Shown in pieces: positions 34,519 to 44,972 of a DNA stretch of 64,000 bases. The translations under genes and the position numbers were made by a program. Position 1 is the first letter of the stretch, and each line of letters begins with the position of its first letter. This stretch comes from Gnetum montanum (taxonomy: Eukaryota; Streptophyta; Gnetopsida; Gnetales; Gnetaceae): positions 1,239 to 65,238 of the forward strand of contig MNCI01001906.1 of assembly GCA_015680685.1 (NCBI GenBank), in the 5' to 3' direction. The notes beneath the pieces were generated by a model, which saw nothing but the letters and a program-made list of their open reading frames with translations, had not been told where the DNA came from and searched no databases.

Positions 34519-37500
34519 ATGGAAGCTGCTGCTGCCGATGAAACACAAGCAAATAACATGTTGAACTCATCGGTAGCAAATGCAAATGCAAATGCAGCAG
34601 GTGAAGGTGGAACAAGCAGATGCAGATCCCATGGCTCTGTCTCTGTAGAGATCGAATTGGTGGATGCTTCAACTGAAGATGATGATGAGCTTCTCACATA
34701 TCCACCTGCCTTTGCCACTGCTGCAGAAGATTACAGCCACAGAGTCATCTACTTATCCAGAGATGGCAAATTCCACAGAAGCGATTCATTGACCCAGGAA
34801 AATATGGATATCAACAACATCATCAGCTGCCGTAATAACAATGGACAAGGCAGGGAAGGCTCTGTGAGAGCTGATTCCTGCAGCGCCACAGAAGGCTTTT
34901 CGACAGGTCTTGTTAACCCACAACATTCTCCACACACGATGGATCCTCCTCCCTCTCCTTCAACTGCTGCTGCTGAAAGCAATTCTTCTAAAATGAACAT
35001 GAACATGAACATGATGGATGATTCTGCTTCTGCTTCTTCTTCTTCTTCTACGTGTTCTTCTTCTGGGGATTGGGAAGAAAGGGAGCAATATTATGATATG
35101 CGTTTGTCATCCTCATCATCGTACTGGAGACAGTGGGCGGATGGAATGAGGCCTGCAGTGTGGGGAGCTGCGTTAATGGCGTCTGCACTGGATTCGTTGT
35201 GGGGACTAGCAATTGGTTCATGGCTGGCATCAGTTTCAGGTTCAGGTTCAGGTTCAGCTTCACATTCAGATTCAGGCACACATACTAGTACTACCAGTAG
35301 TAGTAGCAAAATGGGTGCCACAGAGGCTGTGCTATCCACATTTATGTGTGGCACGCTGTTTGCTGTGCTGGTTTCCAATCCTGTTTTCACGGTGAGGCTG
35401 AGCGTGCCATGCGTGGTTGTGCTTTCCTCTGTGAATGCAGCTGCACAGAAGCTATCGCTTGAGTTTGTGCCATGGATGGCCTGGATCGCCATCAGCACAG
35501 GAACCCTCCTTGCCTTTGTAGCAATAACTTGCAACACTACTACTAACACTAGTACTGGTACTGGTACTGGTACTAGTAATCTATCTCCAGCTTCAGCTTC
35601 ATGGCCATGGCTTCCTCTTTTGGCCATGCCTCAGCAGCTTGGACGTTTCTGCTCAGAAATTGTGCATGCTTTTGTTGGGATGTGCCTCATCTGGCATGGC
35701 ATGCAGCAGACTGTTCGCCTCATCAACAAGCCGGACGATGATTATGCCTCTGCTTCTGCTTCTGCACTTCTTTCTCTTTGGTTCTGCACATGTTGTTTCT
35801 TGCTGGGGCTTATCCTGGATTTGATCAGGCTTGTGCCGCTTCTTCCCTTCAGATGGAGACAGACTGCAGCAAATTATGGGCCAGTTTTTGTTGTGGTTGG
35901 TCTTGTGGGTAAGCCAAGAAATAATACTGCTCAAGAAAAGTCAATCATCATAATCATCCAGCATTATTATTTATTATTATTATCCAAGTAAAATCATGTA
36001 GAGAAAATAATTAAAATTAAGCTCATGGAGATTGATGATATTTAAGGTGGTTGTCATTTGCTGTGCAGTTGTATCAGATGTTACAAAATGGTCACACATA
36101 AATGTGCCAAGGCTGCAAATGGCAGAAGCAGGACACCACTCTGATGGCAGCAATCTAGGAAAGATAGTGCAGTTGCAACATGTACCAGTGTGGGCCATTT
36201 TCTTGTCACTGGTTCCAGCAGCCATGCTTACTGCCCTGATAATTCTAGATTGTTGCTCCAACTGGAGCATGATATACTCGGTAACAACTAACTGAGCAAA
36301 ACAAGTCATAAATGTTTGGACTTTCCACGTAAATTACCCACACAATCCACAGCACTGAAAAACTCCATGTTGATCCTGTGACAGAAGGAGAATGCCAAAG
36401 AGCAAATGATGGGATGGAGAAGGCGGGACATGCTGACACTAGCAGGACTCCTTATCCTTTGTGGATTCCTGGGTCTTCCACCCTGCTGTGGTTTATTCAG
36501 TCAGGTATCAGTTTGTTCATTAGTCTTCCGAAATTGTATTTTAATGAGAAATGCAAATACAACTTAAATAAAATACAGGCCAAGAACATTATGAAAATAT
36601 TTGAACCAACCAGACCAAGCCCTGCAAACCGGACTTGGAAAGGCAGGCAATTTACAGCCGTGAAGGCCGCAGACAAGAAATAGGAGCCCAAAGAGTGTGT
36701 GGATTTGTTTCATCGCTTATTGTTGGCATTCCCCTTCTTCCAGGAATAGTCTCCCTGCTTCGGCACATACCACAGCCACTTCTCTGGGGATTCTGCCTGC
36801 AGGTTTACACAGTAACTTCCCTTTTGTAAACTTTCTCCTAATAATCTGGTTGATTTTAGACTTTACAGCCAAATTTTGCATATAATTTGATTTAATGGTC
36901 ACCGTGCAGATGGGTGTTCACAATTTGGCAAAACTGTGGGCGAGTTATCACATGAGAAAGAGCAGATTCGGCCGAGCCTCTTCTTCTGCAGAGGGAATGC
37001 ATACCCTGCTCCAGATTGTGTCTGTGGGTGTGATGTTCAGTGTAAGCAGAACACAGGCAGCAATGCTATTCCCACTGTTTCTGTTCACAGCGCTGTGGCT
37101 GAAGCAACATGTCATGGGCAGAGCATTTGAGCTGAAATCAAACTCAAAGAAGCAGCAGAACCACTTTGAATGCAAAGGAAATACTGTTTCTCCTGCTGCT
37201 GGTGCTGTCGCTTGTGGAGAGAATGAGAGTGGCAGAGTAGGCTCAGAATCAGGGAATCATGGATTTGGGAGGTCCAGGATCAAGTGGATGAAGAGGAAGA
37301 GGAAGAGGCACTCATCTCTGGATGTGGGTCCAAATTCTTCTTCTTCTATGTCTTCCTCACTCAGGTTTGTGATGAAAGGGAGAGAAATTGCCAAGAGAAG
37401 AAGGAACAGGCATGCAATTTATATTGGAGAAGAGGAGCCAGTGGATGTGCACTCCAATTGTCTTTATGATGATGCAGAATCAGGTGCAAGCTGCCACTGG

Positions 37501-37635
37501 TTGAACTGCATGGATTCATCTTCCTCTGCTGTAGCTGAGGAAGCTATCTCCCTAAGGCCACCTAGACTTAGCTTTGAGGATTGGGCTATTCCTGCTGCTG
37601 TGGATTCCTCCATCTCCTCCTTTCACAGCATTTAA
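34519..37635 (+). CDS. Divergent boron transporter-like / SLC4-type anion exchanger membrane protein (5 exons)
   Basis: Proposed exons: 34519-35908, 36069-36280, 36385-36504, about 36614 (or 36647)-36802, and 36910-37635. All introns are short and GT-AG with consistent phases (1, 0, 0, 0). The product is about 867-878 residues. Residues 1-200 are Ser/Asn/Glu-rich and low-complexity. About ten membrane segments follow, with Ser/Gly/Thr-rich loops. Similarity to plant BOR proteins is seen in order. RWRQTAANYGPVFVVV matches the ADYG region. The WAIFLSLVPAAMLTALIILD helix precedes LCGFLGLPPCCG, where BOR proteins have GIPPSNG. QRVCGF...LLWGFCLQ matches EQRV...LWGY. The last helix contains MLFPLFLFTALWLKQHV. 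The usual central loop of about 120 residues before EQRV is missing. The tail is basic, Ser-rich and soluble. If active it would move borate or bicarbonate-like anions at a membrane. Substrate motifs are altered, so the role is uncertain. The start has good context (CATCATGGA). Confidence 0.65.
35909..36068 (+). other. Intron 1 of the SLC4/BOR-like gene
   Basis: Donor G|GTAAGC at 35909 and acceptor TTTGCTGTGCAG ending at 36068. Splicing joins phase-1 codon parts to give a Val. Unspliced reading adds a non-homologous tail that stops at 35991. Confidence 0.65.
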
Positions 37636-37947
37636 TTTATTTTATTTTTTATAATACATATCTGTGCTTAATTGTTTGACAACCTCAGAAGTGGGTTTCA
37701 AATTTTCAATACGGCTATTTTTAAAATTCATATATATTTTTATCATAATTCTTAAATTCAACTTGATTACTTTCCCACTTGGGCATTTACTGTTTGTTTG
37801 GATTGAAGCTTCCAAGCTGTTCTGTATTGTTAAACGGAGGAGATGAATAATCGCGTACACATAAGTAATCATCTTACAAAGTTATCATACAATCATGGAT
37901 GCTTGACTGTACATTGTTGTCATGGCACGTGCAAAGAGTTATTTGGC

Positions 37948-37953
37948 AATAAA
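37948..37953 (+). terminator. Candidate polyadenylation signal AATAAA
   Basis: The first plus-strand AATAAA after the stop codon at 37635, about 310 bp downstream. Position only; weak evidence. Confidence 0.3.
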
Positions 37954-38227
37954 ATGTTCTTTTCCTCAGCTCTAAGTTTGGTGGTCCTTGGGAGTTGCCT
38001 GTCTCCTTAGACTTGCATCGAAATGCCGATGGCCTCTGGAAGCTTTGAAAGTCTGGCACATTCAACAGCACTTTGACTCTTAAAAAAACTCCTTCGAAAA
38101 TGTTGTTCATAAGTCGAACCGCTAGGAAGAAGTGAAAGAAAATGTTGTTTATATCATATATAATAGATGTAATTTGGCTAAGACTCTTACCCAAAGGATC
38201 TTCATCAACGAAGGAGCCTTTGATATA

Positions 38228-38284
38228 TATATATATAAACAAAAAAAGAAAAAGAAAAGAAAAAAGAAAAAAAGAAAAAGATAA
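38228..38284. repeat. Low-complexity TA and A/AAAG tract
   Basis: A short (TA)n run is followed by A-rich AAAAAG/AAAGAAA units. The surrounding 37636-38780 contains no supportable gene. Confidence 0.7.
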
Positions 38285-38782
38285 AGGAATTTATAATCTT
38301 CAACAATGTAATGGCCAACCTTGTGAAAGAGAAATCATCTATTGTCCTAGTAGAGTATTCTCCATTTCTAAATTTTCATTTCCATAGTTTTCATTGGATT
38401 TTAAGAAGAAAACTTGATATTGTAATAACAAAGATGTGTAGAAGATGCAAACTCAAATTTATTAAAGGCTTTACATGCTAGCTCGAGATTCACATAGAGT
38501 TCATTTTCTTTGTTTTTGACCACAACTCATAGATAACTCATGATTTATATAGAGTTCATTTTTCTCTATTTCTAATAGATCATGATTCGAGGTGGGCTTG
38601 TGGTACAACAACACAACCTAATCACAACCCATGATCAAAGACCACAACTTGTGATATTGTAGACCACAACCTTTCAAACACTCATGGTCAACTTTTGATA
38701 GCTCAAATCAACTTCGATGAACCTAAGATTTTTGCCATATTAAGCTTAGATGGACCTTATTCTCCAATGGACCTTTGAAAAG

Positions 38783-38794
38783 TGGTATCATAGC
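38783..38794 (+). other. Possible initiator-Met-tRNA primer binding site
   Basis: TGGTATCATAGC matches the plant initiator-Met primer site TGGTATCAGAGC at 11 of 12 bases. It would imply a copia-type LTR just upstream (about 38400-38780), but I cannot define that LTR's start and no gag is readable downstream. Confidence 0.3.
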
Positions 38795-38949
38795 TAAGAA
38801 GTTGCTTAAAAGAAGGTAAAAAGAAAAAAAAAAGGGCTTCTAAAGATATTCCTAAGTATTCTATTATCTTTACTGAGTCTCAAGACTTCTTATCAGTCTT
38901 ATTTGGTCAAGTCTTTGCTACAAATTAATGAAGTTTGGTCACATGTAGA

Positions 38950-40342
38950 TGTTGGCGACCGTTTGGGATGCGACCGCCAACGAGTGTCCTCGAATAGGAT
39001 TTAGGTGCTTGCTAGTCTCTAGAAACACCAAGGCCCAGATACCTCCAAATAGACTCAATAGTTAATGTGACTATGTGTGTGTGCTGTTGCGGTGTGCGGT
39101 TGTGAAAAATGAAATGATTGCGTTGTGTGTAAACTATAAATGACTTATCAATAAGAGATTCAACCAACTTTTTCAAGTACCGTGAGCTGTTGAGAGTTCC
39201 TATTTTGTTTAATTGCCTAGTCTACGCGGTCCTTATAATACCTACTTGTAACAAATAAAATTTTGCAAAAACATTTGAGCACAACTCTGCGAATCTACTT
39301 CTAATTTTTCCCAGAGAAAGAGATAGTTCCACAAGAAAACTAGAAATAGAGCAAAATTCAATGGAAATAGACAGAAAGGAAAGTAGATTTGTGTTAAGAC
39401 CTCAAATATTTAAACAAGGTAAAATGATACGAGTAAACACTTCACAATAAAGCTATNNNNNNNNNNNNNNNNNNNNNNNNNNNNNNNNNNNNNNNNNNNN
39501 NNNNNNNNNNNNNNNNNNNNNNNNNNNNNNNNNNNNNNNNNNNNNNNNNNNNNNNNNNNNNNNNNNNNNNNNNNNNNNNNNNNNNNNNNNNNNNNNNNAA
39601 TGCTCTTAAGGCTTTTAAACATAAGCGCTTCTATGGAAAATTTTAATAGAAATTTCTATCATGCAACAAGAACAATAAGAGCAATCTAAAAATCCCAAAA
39701 TTACTTGCCAAGGATGATACTATCTGAACCACTAGCTAAACAATTTAAACAAAATAAAAATAAAACATAACTCACAGGACTATGACAAAGAGGCTGAAAT
39801 ATTTTCTTTAGCAAGCCATCTTACAAGCAATCTTTCACAATGTGTGATCCCAAGTGTGATCCAAAGTAATGTGTTGTCCCAAAAGTGTGTCTCCCAGTGA
39901 GAGCTCAAAGTGTTATTTTTTCTTCTAACTCTTGAAGCCTTTTTATAGATTTCAAAAGGTAGTTAGATTCTAAAATATCTTAGCTAACTTCTCTCCCAAG
40001 TAAGGAAGTTATAACTTGCCCAACAAGTTAGGACAGATTACTTGCCCAACAAGTTAGGTAAGCTACAAAAATTTTGGATGGTTGTAACCACCATAAAGAT
40101 AAAAAAGATGCAGCTGACAAGTGTCCCATTTACTTGTCAAGTGGCCCTTCAATCGCCAAGTGGTCACCATGGAGATAAATATGTTGTAGTTGACAAGTGG
40201 CCTTTTTAATTACCAAGTGTTTTCATGGTAATCAAAATTAAAATTAGCTACAAATATCATAGTTGTAACTATCATAGGAAGTTACAACTTCCATAGGAAT
40301 AAAAGGGATAATAGCCAAATGTCTCTTTTATAGGATGTTACA
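38950..40342 (-). repeat. LTR-like block with TATA box and CCACTTG repeats (contains gap)
   Basis: The block starts TGTTGG on the plus strand and ends GATGTTACA. In minus sense it begins TGTAACATCC and holds several CCACTTG/ACTTGTCAAGTGG-type units (40230-40100). It also has a 27-bp-spaced repeat of ACTTGCCCAACAAGTTAGG (from about 40013), and a TATA box CTATAAAAAGGC at 39937-39948. This is the layout of an LTR promoter. No matching target duplication (GTAGA versus CAAAT) or second LTR is visible, and the sequence is split by Ns. Confidence 0.35.
39457..39598. other. Assembly gap
   Basis: 142 unresolved bases inside the LTR-like block. Confidence 0.99.
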
Positions 40343-40799
40343 CAAATATCCCATAACTTTTTTTTTCTTTTTAAATCATAAAATATTTTGTTTAAATCAT
40401 AATAATAGAAATAGTAACTATGGAGTTGTTGCATACATGGATGGGTTAATATATAAATATATATGTACGTGTGTAATATTTGTCCAGCTATCTTATGCTT
40501 GGGACCCATGGTTTACTTCCTGTCTGCCATCAGCCTTTGTCTATCCAAATCATTTGTGAGTTGAAGGATTTGAACTTGCAAAATGTATTAAAATGAAACG
40601 CTATGCCATGGCAGTTATATCCGATAACAATTCCGACATAAACAGTGGGACCTCCACCTATTGATTCAAAAATTTTGATGAAATGATTCTTGCTAAAAAC
40701 ACGGTGAATCCCAGCTTAGATTTTTTTTTTGTTTTTGCTGTAGACCATGGACAGACATTCAAGAAGAAGGGATCCAAGCCCAGATCCAGTTCCTTCATC

Positions 40800-40980
40800 A
40801 ATGGCATTAAAAACCAGGAAACCCTAAAGATCGGTGTAGTTGTGTATCCGTTGAATGGATTCCTGAGAGAGGCATTGATCGTATTCCAGAGCGTGCAGTC
40901 TTTTGAAACCAGGCCGAGCCAATCATCTCTTGTCACGGTTTTTGTCACCGTTTCACCTGTCTATGCAGGAATGACTGCTG
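40800..40980 (+). pseudogene. Possible PPR-protein fragment
   Basis: The plus-strand reading contains LNGFLREALIVFQSVQ, which resembles the helix pattern of a pentatricopeptide repeat. It lies just left of the antisense HSP70 piece, with a clearer PPR fragment on its right. Too short to be sure. Confidence 0.3.
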
Positions 40981-40984
40981 TTAG

Positions 40985-41240
40985 ACTCGGGTAGCCAGAT
41001 GTGGGTTTAGGGGATGTGGAAACGCTTTGTGGGCACCAAGGGGAGGAGTAGGTCATGGACCTTGTCGATGGACTCGCCGGAGAGAATGGCGGCCTGTACT
41101 GCTGCACCATAGGCAACGTCCTCGTCGAGGTTGATGCTCTTGCAGAGCTCCTTGCCATTGAAAAAGTCCTAAAGTAGCTGTTGGACCTTTGGGATCCGCG
41201 TAGAACCACCCACGAGCACGATGTCGCTGATGGAGGCCTG
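40985..41240 (-). pseudogene. HSP70 fragment (ATPase-domain end)
   Basis: The minus-strand reading gives DIVLVGGSTRIPKVQQLL, a stop, then [30 protein letters not shown] and KVHDLLL. These are near-invariant motifs from the end of the HSP70 nucleotide-binding domain, including the ATP-contacting GGSTRIP. An in-frame stop at about 41171 and loss of similarity after DLLL, where DVTPLSLG is expected, show that it is a dead fragment of about 80 codons. No intron or flanking HSP70 sequence is present. Confidence 0.85.
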
Positions 41241-41495
41241 TAAATTCGCTGCCCACCTATACTATCTGGGTTCTATTTGTGTTGCCAACAACTGCATGAG
41301 TGAGGGTTTTGGCATTTTTTGCTGGATGCAGCAACCACGGATAAACCCCAATGATTACACCATCACAATCGTTTTCGGCAGCTGTGCCAAAACCAGGAGC
41401 CTACAAAAGGGCACAGAACTGCATTCTGAGGCCATCAGAAGAGGGATGTGCAGAGATATGCTCATGAGCAATGCACTGATCTTCAATGGTGTCCA
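41240..41495 (+). pseudogene. PPR-protein fragment
   Basis: The plus-strand reading gives FCWMQQPRINPNDYTITIVFGSCA, then LQKGTELHSEAIRRG and MSNALI. This is the typical spacing and wording of plant P-L-S class pentatricopeptide repeats, which bind organellar RNA. Similarity ends at NALI, where MYAKCG would be expected. About 80 codons survive; it is a relic next to the antisense HSP70 piece. Confidence 0.7.
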
Positions 41496-42210
41496 CGGTG
41501 ATTGCTGAATCCTGAGTAAAAATGGTGAATTCGGCACCAAACTTTCTGGCCCTAGCAATACGTGGCTTGCTTGAACTCTGTTTCTTTTGTACCCTTCAAA
41601 ATGAAAGTATCAATCAATCTACCAGACGTTGCTACTGGCCCAAGACTATCCTTAACATTTTGGAATATTTCCTTATTGGGCAACCATTTCCCAAGGGTAT
41701 TGATGATGGAGGTACTTAATTTCTTGGATTCCGATGAATCAGACTTTGCATATTCAACCACAGTCATCCCATCAGGAATCAAGTTCAGTGCTACTTCTCC
41801 ATTATTCTGATTATGGAAAATAAAACTTCTCAACTAATTATCCTTCAGTTCCTCCCTGAAAATGTTTACATTGAAGGAAGTGCTATCACAAACATCTTGA
41901 ATAACTTGCTCAACCTGAGCCCGCGTAGGTTCTAACTCCTCTGAGATTTCATCATACTCCAAAGAAAACTCATCATTCCATCTCCTAACAAGATTGTGCA
42001 AATTGAAGGCATTCAGCGCTTCTTCTTCTTCTTCATTGCTAGCATCATGTTCATCATCTACATTTGATTTTGATGAGCACTCTTCTCTAATTTTACCCAT
42101 CAACCCATAACCTTAAAGCTACATGTTTACTTCTATATTTTCAACCATACATTGTTTTAAAAATTCAATGTAAAAATTCTTGGACGGGTAGATCATCTCT
42201 CTCTTAAATN
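41496..42210 (-). pseudogene. Unidentified captured coding fragment
   Basis: On the minus strand, 42210-41552 reads almost continuously for about 200 codons with an acidic stretch (NEEEEEALNAFNLHN). One in-frame stop at about 41834 separates two blocks, the second containing LIPDGMTVVEYAKSD and KWLPNKEIFQNVKDS. After a frame change, 41570-41420 reads ARKFGAEFTIFTQDSAITVD. The composition looks protein-coding, unlike the surrounding repeats. I do not recognise the family. Confidence 0.4.
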
Positions 42211-42474
42211 TTTTTGATAAGATAGTCCAACTGTTCCATGAAATGGCCAAATGTGCCAATAGTAGAAAATGCACTTGTAATTTCTCTAAATGTTAATGCT
42301 CTAACAAGAGAGCAAAGAAGGCAATTATCAAAAGATACTAAGTTACATGAATTTGCTAAGATGATAATATGTATAAGTTGTAGTGAGGCCATTGTAGTCA
42401 AAATTATAATTAAAAATACTTCTTAGGACTGTTAAGATGCCCTGTAAGAGGAGTATAAGGGCAATGAGACCAAT

Positions 42475-43800
42475 AGAAAAATTAAAGAGCTAAAAGTTAA
42501 GATAGAACTTGAAAATATGAAAGTCCTAAAGGTGAGTTCCTTGAGCATTTCCTTGAAAGGTTCACACTATGCCTTAGGAATCTTCTGAAGTGTAATTATA
42601 GTTACTTTATGTAATAAAAGGTGCACAAAATCATAACCATATTGTATGATGACTATAGGTTTGCTAGTGTTGTGGAAACCATAGTCCAAATCAAAGACCT
42701 TAATACTTATACTTTAGATGACCTTGTTTCAAGCCTAAGGACTCTTCAAGAGTTGAAAAACTCTTTATCATCAAGGCAAGATAATGTCTATGTTGCTCAA
42801 AATCCTTCAAGAGGTAGAGGCTAAGGAGGAAGAAGAAGAGGAAGGGCATGATTCCAAAGAAGTGAACTATCTCAAGAGTGACAACCATCAATTTTTAAAG
42901 GTAGAGGAAGAAGCCCAAGAAGAAAAAGAGAAGGTGGAAGATCCAACTTCCAACAATGGAGCAACACCTTTACACCATCTTCATTAATTTTATGATGTAG
43001 TTATTGCAACAAGAAAGGTCACATGGAGGACAAGTGTTGGCAAAAGATTATATTTCAAAACCTCAACATTTAAGAGGGTAGCAATCAAGTACAACATGAA
43101 GGAGATTCTTCATCAACCTAAGATAAAGGCAAGTAAGTAGGTAATGGTTTTAATACTAACTTTGCTACTTTCTACATGACTAAAGAAATTAGTCCCTCTA
43201 CTTACATAATTGATAGTAGATATAGTAATCATATGACTCATTAAAAATATTTCATAGAGATTAAGAAAGATAAGAGTCTTGGATTAATTAAATTAGGTGA
43301 TAGAGCTTATATAAAAATTGCAGGCATTGAAAAATATCAAACTATTCTTGATAATAGTCACTCCATGCAAGTTCATGGTGTATTATATGTTTCTCAATTA
43401 TCTAATTTTCTTCTTTTGGTTAGTCAAATGTTAAGAAAGGGTAATAAGGTTGTCATCGAGAATGATGAATGCATCATCTTAAATAGTCATGGTAAAGTTG
43501 AAAAGGTTTCCATGTTGGAAAATTAGATATATTGTTTTGAAGAAATGCACTTCACTTCTGTAAGTCTAAGTTAAGAGTCTTCAAAGCATGACATGGTAAG
43601 ATTGTGATATTAGAGGATTAGTCATGTCTTTTACTCCAACCTTCTTAAGCTCATTAAGAATCAAGTAGTTATTGGAGTTAAGTTCTAAGAAGCACCTCAT
43701 GAGGTTTGTGACATATGTCAGAAGGGTAAACAAAAGGTACTTCTACATTCTAACATAAGTGAAGGAGTACCAAATCTTTAATGCTAATTCACATGAAGGT
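42475..43800 (+). mobile_element. Ty1/copia retrotransposon remnant (gag to GAG-pre-integrase)
   Basis: Plus-strand copia fragment. Gag C-terminal helices are at 42621-42824 (LDDLVSSLRTLQELKN). A canonical zinc knuckle CSYCNKKGHMEDKC lies at about 42998-43039. The protease site is near 43205 (IIDSRYSNHM, catalytic Gly changed to Arg). The region of LGDRAYIKIAG and VLYVSQLSNFLLLVSQ is at 43290-43420. A GAG-pre-integrase block with HVFYSNLLKLIKNQ and CDICQKGKQ is at about 43615-43735. It ends about 60 bp before the LTR of element C. Stops are present in every part. Confidence 0.8.
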
Positions 43801-43858
43801 TCTAGACCTAATTGTTACCATTTCTCATGGAGAAGATGAATGTTTTTTTGATGGTTTT

Positions 43859-44820
43859 TGATGAATTATCGTTGTGTCACATCGAAAGGTCCCCGTTGAC
43901 ATGGCCTCATCGACGGGGCCCTATCGACACAACCCTCTCTATGTAGTATTGCCTCGTTGATGGGGCCATGTTGATGTATCATTTGCTATGTCTATGGGGT
44001 CCTATCAATGTAGCTCTTGAATAAATTCTATAAATACATGCTTATCAACTATGTTTATGGCATGTCTTGTGATAGTTGTAGTAGAGCTTTTATAGTTTTT
44101 CCATTTGAGAGTTAGAATATTTTTCTGAGTGCTTGCAGCAGGAGTTAGAAAGTATAAAGATCTTTATTTGAGCACTATTGTACTTGAACACACCAGTGTG
44201 AATGGCAATAAAGAAGAGCCTTTTGATCAAACCTTGTAGCACTTGGATTAGATTAATGATTCATTTATGCATTTATTGTTTTCATTAATTATGTAATTAA
44301 TTAAGCTAAATTAGACTCCAAGTGATTAGTTAATTAATTAACCTAAATATATTAAACACATAAGTATGATCACTTCGATCATAAACATGTATTTTCTTGG
44401 TAATCCCAGCAACATTATTGCTTGGTTTGCCTAATAGCATAGCACTTGGTAACCCAAGTAGTGGATACATGGGTTCAGGACGTATATAGAAAGTGGGATC
44501 AAATGCTTATGTTAGAAATAGTTAGAGATTATTTAATTAGTTAAACTAAATTAGTTATTAAATTACTTCATTTCTTTATTTTAAGCACAAGGAGCATAAA
44601 ACATAAAATAATAAAAATCATATGCCTCAATTACACTTAACCATACCTTTGTGCATCACAAGTGTAATTGAGAAGACAACGATTGACTATTAGGGCAAAG
44701 TTCACTTCCTAGAAGACTAGTGTACCGGAAGACATAGAGTTTGCGGAATTCAACAAGATCGTGCGTGAATGCTTTGTGATTTGTATGGTTGGACATAGGG
44801 GTACCTCTCATTGCTCATCA
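43859..44820 (+). repeat. 5' LTR of element C
   Basis: About 962 bp, TGATGAAT...GCTCATCA. The TATA box CTATAAATACATG lies at about 44030. Upstream repeats at 43887-44010 include CTCATCGACGGGG, TCGTTGATGGGG and TCTATGGGG, the ATCGATGGG class. The U5-side block (44785-44815) is the reverse complement of the ACCATACGAATC region of the minus-strand LTRs. Confidence 0.85.
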
Positions 44821-44821
44821 T

Positions 44822-44839
44822 TGGCATTGTTGCTGGGAA
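44822..44839 (+). other. Primer binding site, tRNA-Asp type
   Basis: TGGCATTGTTGCTGGGAA, one base after the LTR. It has five differences from the expected tRNA-Asp primer site, all C to T or G to A. Confidence 0.75.
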
Positions 44840-44972
44840 CTCTTTTTGTTTAAAACGTGCGCTATCTAGGTTTAGTGAACATCATTAACATTGTTGGATG
44901 AACCCTAAGGTCAAAATCATTCTCAAATAATATAATGACATAAACACACTGATATTTTATTTGTATCGCAAA

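Noticed and set aside
35091-35627. 178-codon open frame on the minus strand inside the SLC4/BOR-like gene
   Set aside because: It is antisense to exon 1 and open only because Ser/Thr/Gly-rich codons on the plus strand read as Glu/Val/Leu on the other; it has no homology and no own start context.
38228-38284. TA/A-rich tract considered as an origin or matrix attachment site
   Set aside because: A simple-sequence tract alone does not support either call.
41420-41570. Minus-strand fragment considered as S-adenosylmethionine synthase
   Set aside because: A few residues (TQ...T.D.I) fit, but the order relative to the KEI...VK block is wrong for that enzyme, so I left it unidentified.
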